From: Anaerolineales bacterium
GTDB taxonomy: Bacteria; Chloroflexota; Anaerolineae; 4572-78; J111
NCBI GenBank assembly: GCA_020634855.1
Contig: JACKAU010000004.1
Location: 558,001-622,000, forward strand
Direction: 5' to 3'
Length of the DNA: 64,000 bases
Below are positions 61,931 to 64,000 of the stretch, one piece after another. Both the position numbers and the translations under genes were made by a program. Under the pieces are notes generated by a model. The model was not told the DNA's origin and did no database searches. It saw nothing but the letters and a program-made list of their open reading frames with translations. The stretch's first letter is position 1; each line of letters starts with the position of its first letter.

Positions 61931-64000
61931 GTGGGGTTAAGTTCAGTCGATCCCGGCAGTACCCGGCCTGCCGTAACACAAATTGAATATGAAGCCGGCA
62001 ATCCACCATTGTCGCCGGAAGCAGCAGCCCTCCTGAAATCGATGTTTTCCGCCTATGACCGGGTAACGGTGGCTCAGGAGTTGGGGGGTGGCTTGACCCA
62101 AAGCCGGGTTTTTGTACTCCATCCCCGCCATCGCGACGGCAGCACCGATCTGCCGTTGGTAGTCAAGATTGGCCCAGACTGGTTGATCCAACACGAGCAG
62201 CAAGCCTACCAACAGTTTATTCGGGATAAACTGTCGGGGCGGATCGAGTTGGTTCAAGCCGCTACCGCCGGTAACTGGGGGGGGCTAGGGTATCGGCTGG
62301 CCGGGGATGGTCAGTTCAAACACGAGAGCCTCACCCAATTTTGCCGGCGGCCCGACCCGGAAGTTATCTCACATGTCTTGAATGATCGGCTTTTCAAACG
62401 GCTTCATACCTTGTGGCGCAATGCTCGGGTTCTCCGCCAGGCTTATTCGGCTGCTAAGTATGATTTGCTCCTACCCGTTCATCTGATCATCGAACCGCAA
62501 CCCCTCCCCCCCGATGCTGCGGTTCACCGGCTCAGCCCTGAAAATCTATCCGATAATCATTTGACTCCCGGTGATTTTGTCCAGTTGGCCGGCTTCATCA
62601 TCACCGAAGTGAATCTTGAAACCAAGACGGTGACACTCGATCTCCCTGACCAACCTGATGGTCCACCTCGCTCGCATCGACTGCGTCTCCAACCTGTGGA
62701 GCGCCCCGAACAATATCGGGTCAATCAATCGATGCCGCCGGTGTCTGGCGTTGTGGTCCAGACTCGGCCAATCCAGCTTCAGGGTGAGGCCCGAAAAGCA
62801 TTGAGCCAAGCCCCAGGCATCGAGATGACAACCGAGACTCTTACCTTACCGACAGGTCAAAGGTTGCCTAATCCACTGCCCTACACCTCAACCCTGCTGG
62901 CCGATTGGCCGCCGGTCAAGTTAGCCTACCTGCACGGCGATCTCAATCTTGAAAATATCCTGGTCGATCCCCAGACCCGCGACGTGACCCTGATCGATTT
63001 TGCCAATGCCGGGGAGGACCATATCCTGCATGATTTACTTCATCTGGAGACCAACGTGGTCATCCACCTTCTGCCTGAGGCCCTGAACGAAGTCGGCGAG
63101 CCGCCCGATCTAATTCACTCGCTGTTTTACGAACGCCTCCACCAGGCGGCCACCGCCGACCCAACCCTCTGGACCGCACCTGACCTACTGCACCCTGCTC
63201 TGAAAAAAATATACCTCATTCTGGCCGCCATTCGTCAGGCAGCCCAGCCTTACTTGTATGATCCCCACGATTGGACCGAATATCAACGCGGGCTGGCCTT
63301 GCATCTGCTGGGAGCCCTGAAATACAAAAATTTAGATACCGTCCCCACAGCGCCGTTACCGAAGCAACTGGCCTTGCTCGGCGCAGCCACGGCGCTCGAT
63401 TTGTGGCAAAACTCGGTCGAGCGGACCATTTTAGCGACTCAGATCGAGCGGCAAGCCCGGCTGGCCGCTCATCTGGAGCGCGACCTGGCCGGAGCCTTTG
63501 ATGGGAAGGTCGCTCAAGAGAGCATAGCCTTACCCAACGGGGCGAATCTGCTCAACCCTTTGCCTCAACTGCCTCAACTGCTGGACCCGTGGCTGGGCGA
63601 CCACTTAGCCTGCATCCACGGCGACCTCAGGCTGGATGACATTCTGGTTGAACTGGAAACCAACGGGGGGTCGCTTCCTGATGATGTGACTCACGCGGAT
63701 TACGTTCTACACCACTTGCTACGCTTGGAAACCGGCGTTGTTGCCGGTCTGCTGCCCCCGGCTCTAGGCCAGGCTGGCCTCCCACCCGAAACAATTCACT
63801 TTCTCTTCTATGAACGCCTTCACCGAGCCGCCTTGGCTGATCCCACCCAGTTCGCCCCGCCCAAACTGCTGCCGCCTTCCTTAGAAAAACCGTACACACT
63901 GCTGGCCACCCTGCGCCGGCAAGCCGGCCAAATTTTGCCGACGGATGAGGCTTGGCAGATGTATTATCGAGGTCTGGTGCTATATTTATTGGGCTTGATA
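61931..64000 (+). CDS. Large protein with an APH-type kinase domain and a second degraded kinase-like copy (3' end outside window)
   Basis: GTG 61931 has GGAGGT 5 bases upstream; the frame stays open for 690 codons to the window edge. The first module has an N-lobe (YDRVTVAQELGGGLTQSRVFVLHP ... LPLVVKIG, the probable ATP lysine), a beta-rich insert (about 190-290, LTPGDFVQLAGFIITEVNLETKTVTLDL), then the catalytic loop HGDLNLENILVD (His335-Asp337) and metal site LIDFANAG (Asp356). A second copy follows: HGDLRLDDILVE (His563) lies in CIHGDLRL..., but no DF motif follows (THADYVLHHLLRLETGV instead). Both are followed by the same helical part (LFYERLHQAATADPT / LFYERLHRAALADPT). It resembles the TCAD9-type kinase-like domain of bacterial conflict systems; that name is from memory and should be tested. 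Confidence 0.8.
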   Translation, partial: MGLSSVDPGSTRPAVTQIEYEAGNPPLSPEAAALLKSMFSAYDRVTVAQELGGGLTQSRVFVLHPRHRDGSTDLPLVVKIGPDWLIQHEQQAYQQFIRDKLSGRIELVQAATAGNWGGLGYRLAGDGQFKHESLTQFCRRPDPEVISHVLNDRLFKRLHTLWRNARVLRQAYSAAKYDLLLPVHLIIEPQPLPPDAAVHRLSPENLSDNHLTPGDFVQLAGFIITEVNLETKTVTLDLPDQPDGPPRSHRLRLQPVERPEQYRVNQSMPPVSGVVVQTRPIQLQGEARKALSQAPGIEMTTETLTLPTGQRLPNPLPYTSTLLADWPPVKLAYLHGDLNLENILVDPQTRDVTLIDFANAGEDHILHDLLHLETNVVIHLLPEALNEVGEPPDLIHSLFYERLHQAATADPTLWTAPDLLHPALKKIYLILAAIRQAAQPYLYDPHDWTEYQRGLALHLLGALKYKNLDTVPTAPLPKQLALLGAATALDLWQNSVERTILATQIERQARLAAHLERDLAGAFDGKVAQESIALPNGANLLNPLPQLPQLLDPWLGDHLACIHGDLRLDDILVELETNGGSLPDDVTHADYVLHHLLRLETGVVAGLLPPALGQAGLPPETIHFLFYERLHRAALADPTQFAPPKLLPPSLEKPYTLLATLRRQAGQILPTDEAWQMYYRGLVLYLLGLI

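Noticed and set aside
1..64000. tRNA, rRNA or riboswitch
   Set aside because: I scanned intergenic regions for tRNA cloverleaf ends, rRNA blocks and common riboswitch cores by eye and saw none; a covariance search could still find one.

Overview
The window is bacterial chromosomal DNA of moderate GC with dense genes. No rRNA or tRNA gene was seen. The gene content (NB-ARC/WD40 and BTAD/NB-ARC/TPR STAND proteins, Thr-Pro-rich 'TPTPTATPT' linkers, many WD40-like lipoproteins, a long exopolysaccharide locus and heavy insertion-sequence load) is most like a filamentous or sediment Chloroflexota (Anaerolineae-type). That assignment is an inference from gene families; there is no marker gene in the window.

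Layout. (1) 1-3778: the end of a Pot-type ABC importer operon and a zinc medium-chain dehydrogenase. (2) 3869-5837: an orphan minimal nucleotidyltransferase and a Panacea-Fic toxin/antitoxin-like pair, each behind a near-consensus sigma-70 promoter. (3) 5844-15030, minus strand: TolB-like lipoprotein, sugar-binding lipoprotein, YesM/YesN-type two-component system, cyclophilin lipoprotein, polyprenyl-phosphate sugar transferase, DoxX. (4) 15171-22340: a nest of insertion sequences built into an IS982-type element (two IS630, two ISAs1 copies, an IS5-like element itself split by an IS1380-like element). (5) 22376-35600: an accessory region with a broken cydA, a BTAD/NB-ARC/TPR regulator divergent from an MBG-domain secreted protein, an ABM monooxygenase, a 14-repeat NB-ARC/WD40 protein, several SnoaL-type and small paralogous genes, and many gene relics and small inverted repeats. 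(6) 35830-40443: a 41-bp tandem array, a MerB-like protein, a heme-type DUF3365/HAMP sensor with a PP2C phosphatase, a GNAT acetyltransferase and a comM relic. (7) 40587-59484: about 19 kb of co-directional genes for an exopolysaccharide (initiating transferase, Wzz, Wzy, Wzx, three GT4 and one GT2 glycosyltransferases, sulfotransferase, deacetylase, BcsB-like protein, DUF4832 protein, degenerate GGDEF protein). (8) 60496-64000: an ATPase/winged-helix protein followed by a large protein, open at the window edge, with an APH-type kinase domain and a second, degraded kinase-like copy.

How parts work together. The YesM/YesN pair with an adjacent sugar-binding lipoprotein looks like a sugar-sensing unit. 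The DUF3365 sensor and PP2C phosphatase could form a redox or ligand input to a partner-switching output. The polysaccharide locus contains the initiation, polymerisation, export and modification steps of a Wzx/Wzy pathway, with possible sulfation. The most novel items are the 193-194 bp element with 14-bp terminal inverted repeats and about 11-bp target duplications (two copies, no transposase), the ATPase/tandem-kinase pair at the right edge, the 41-bp array of palindromes, and the duplicated divergent control region at 26233 and 32172.
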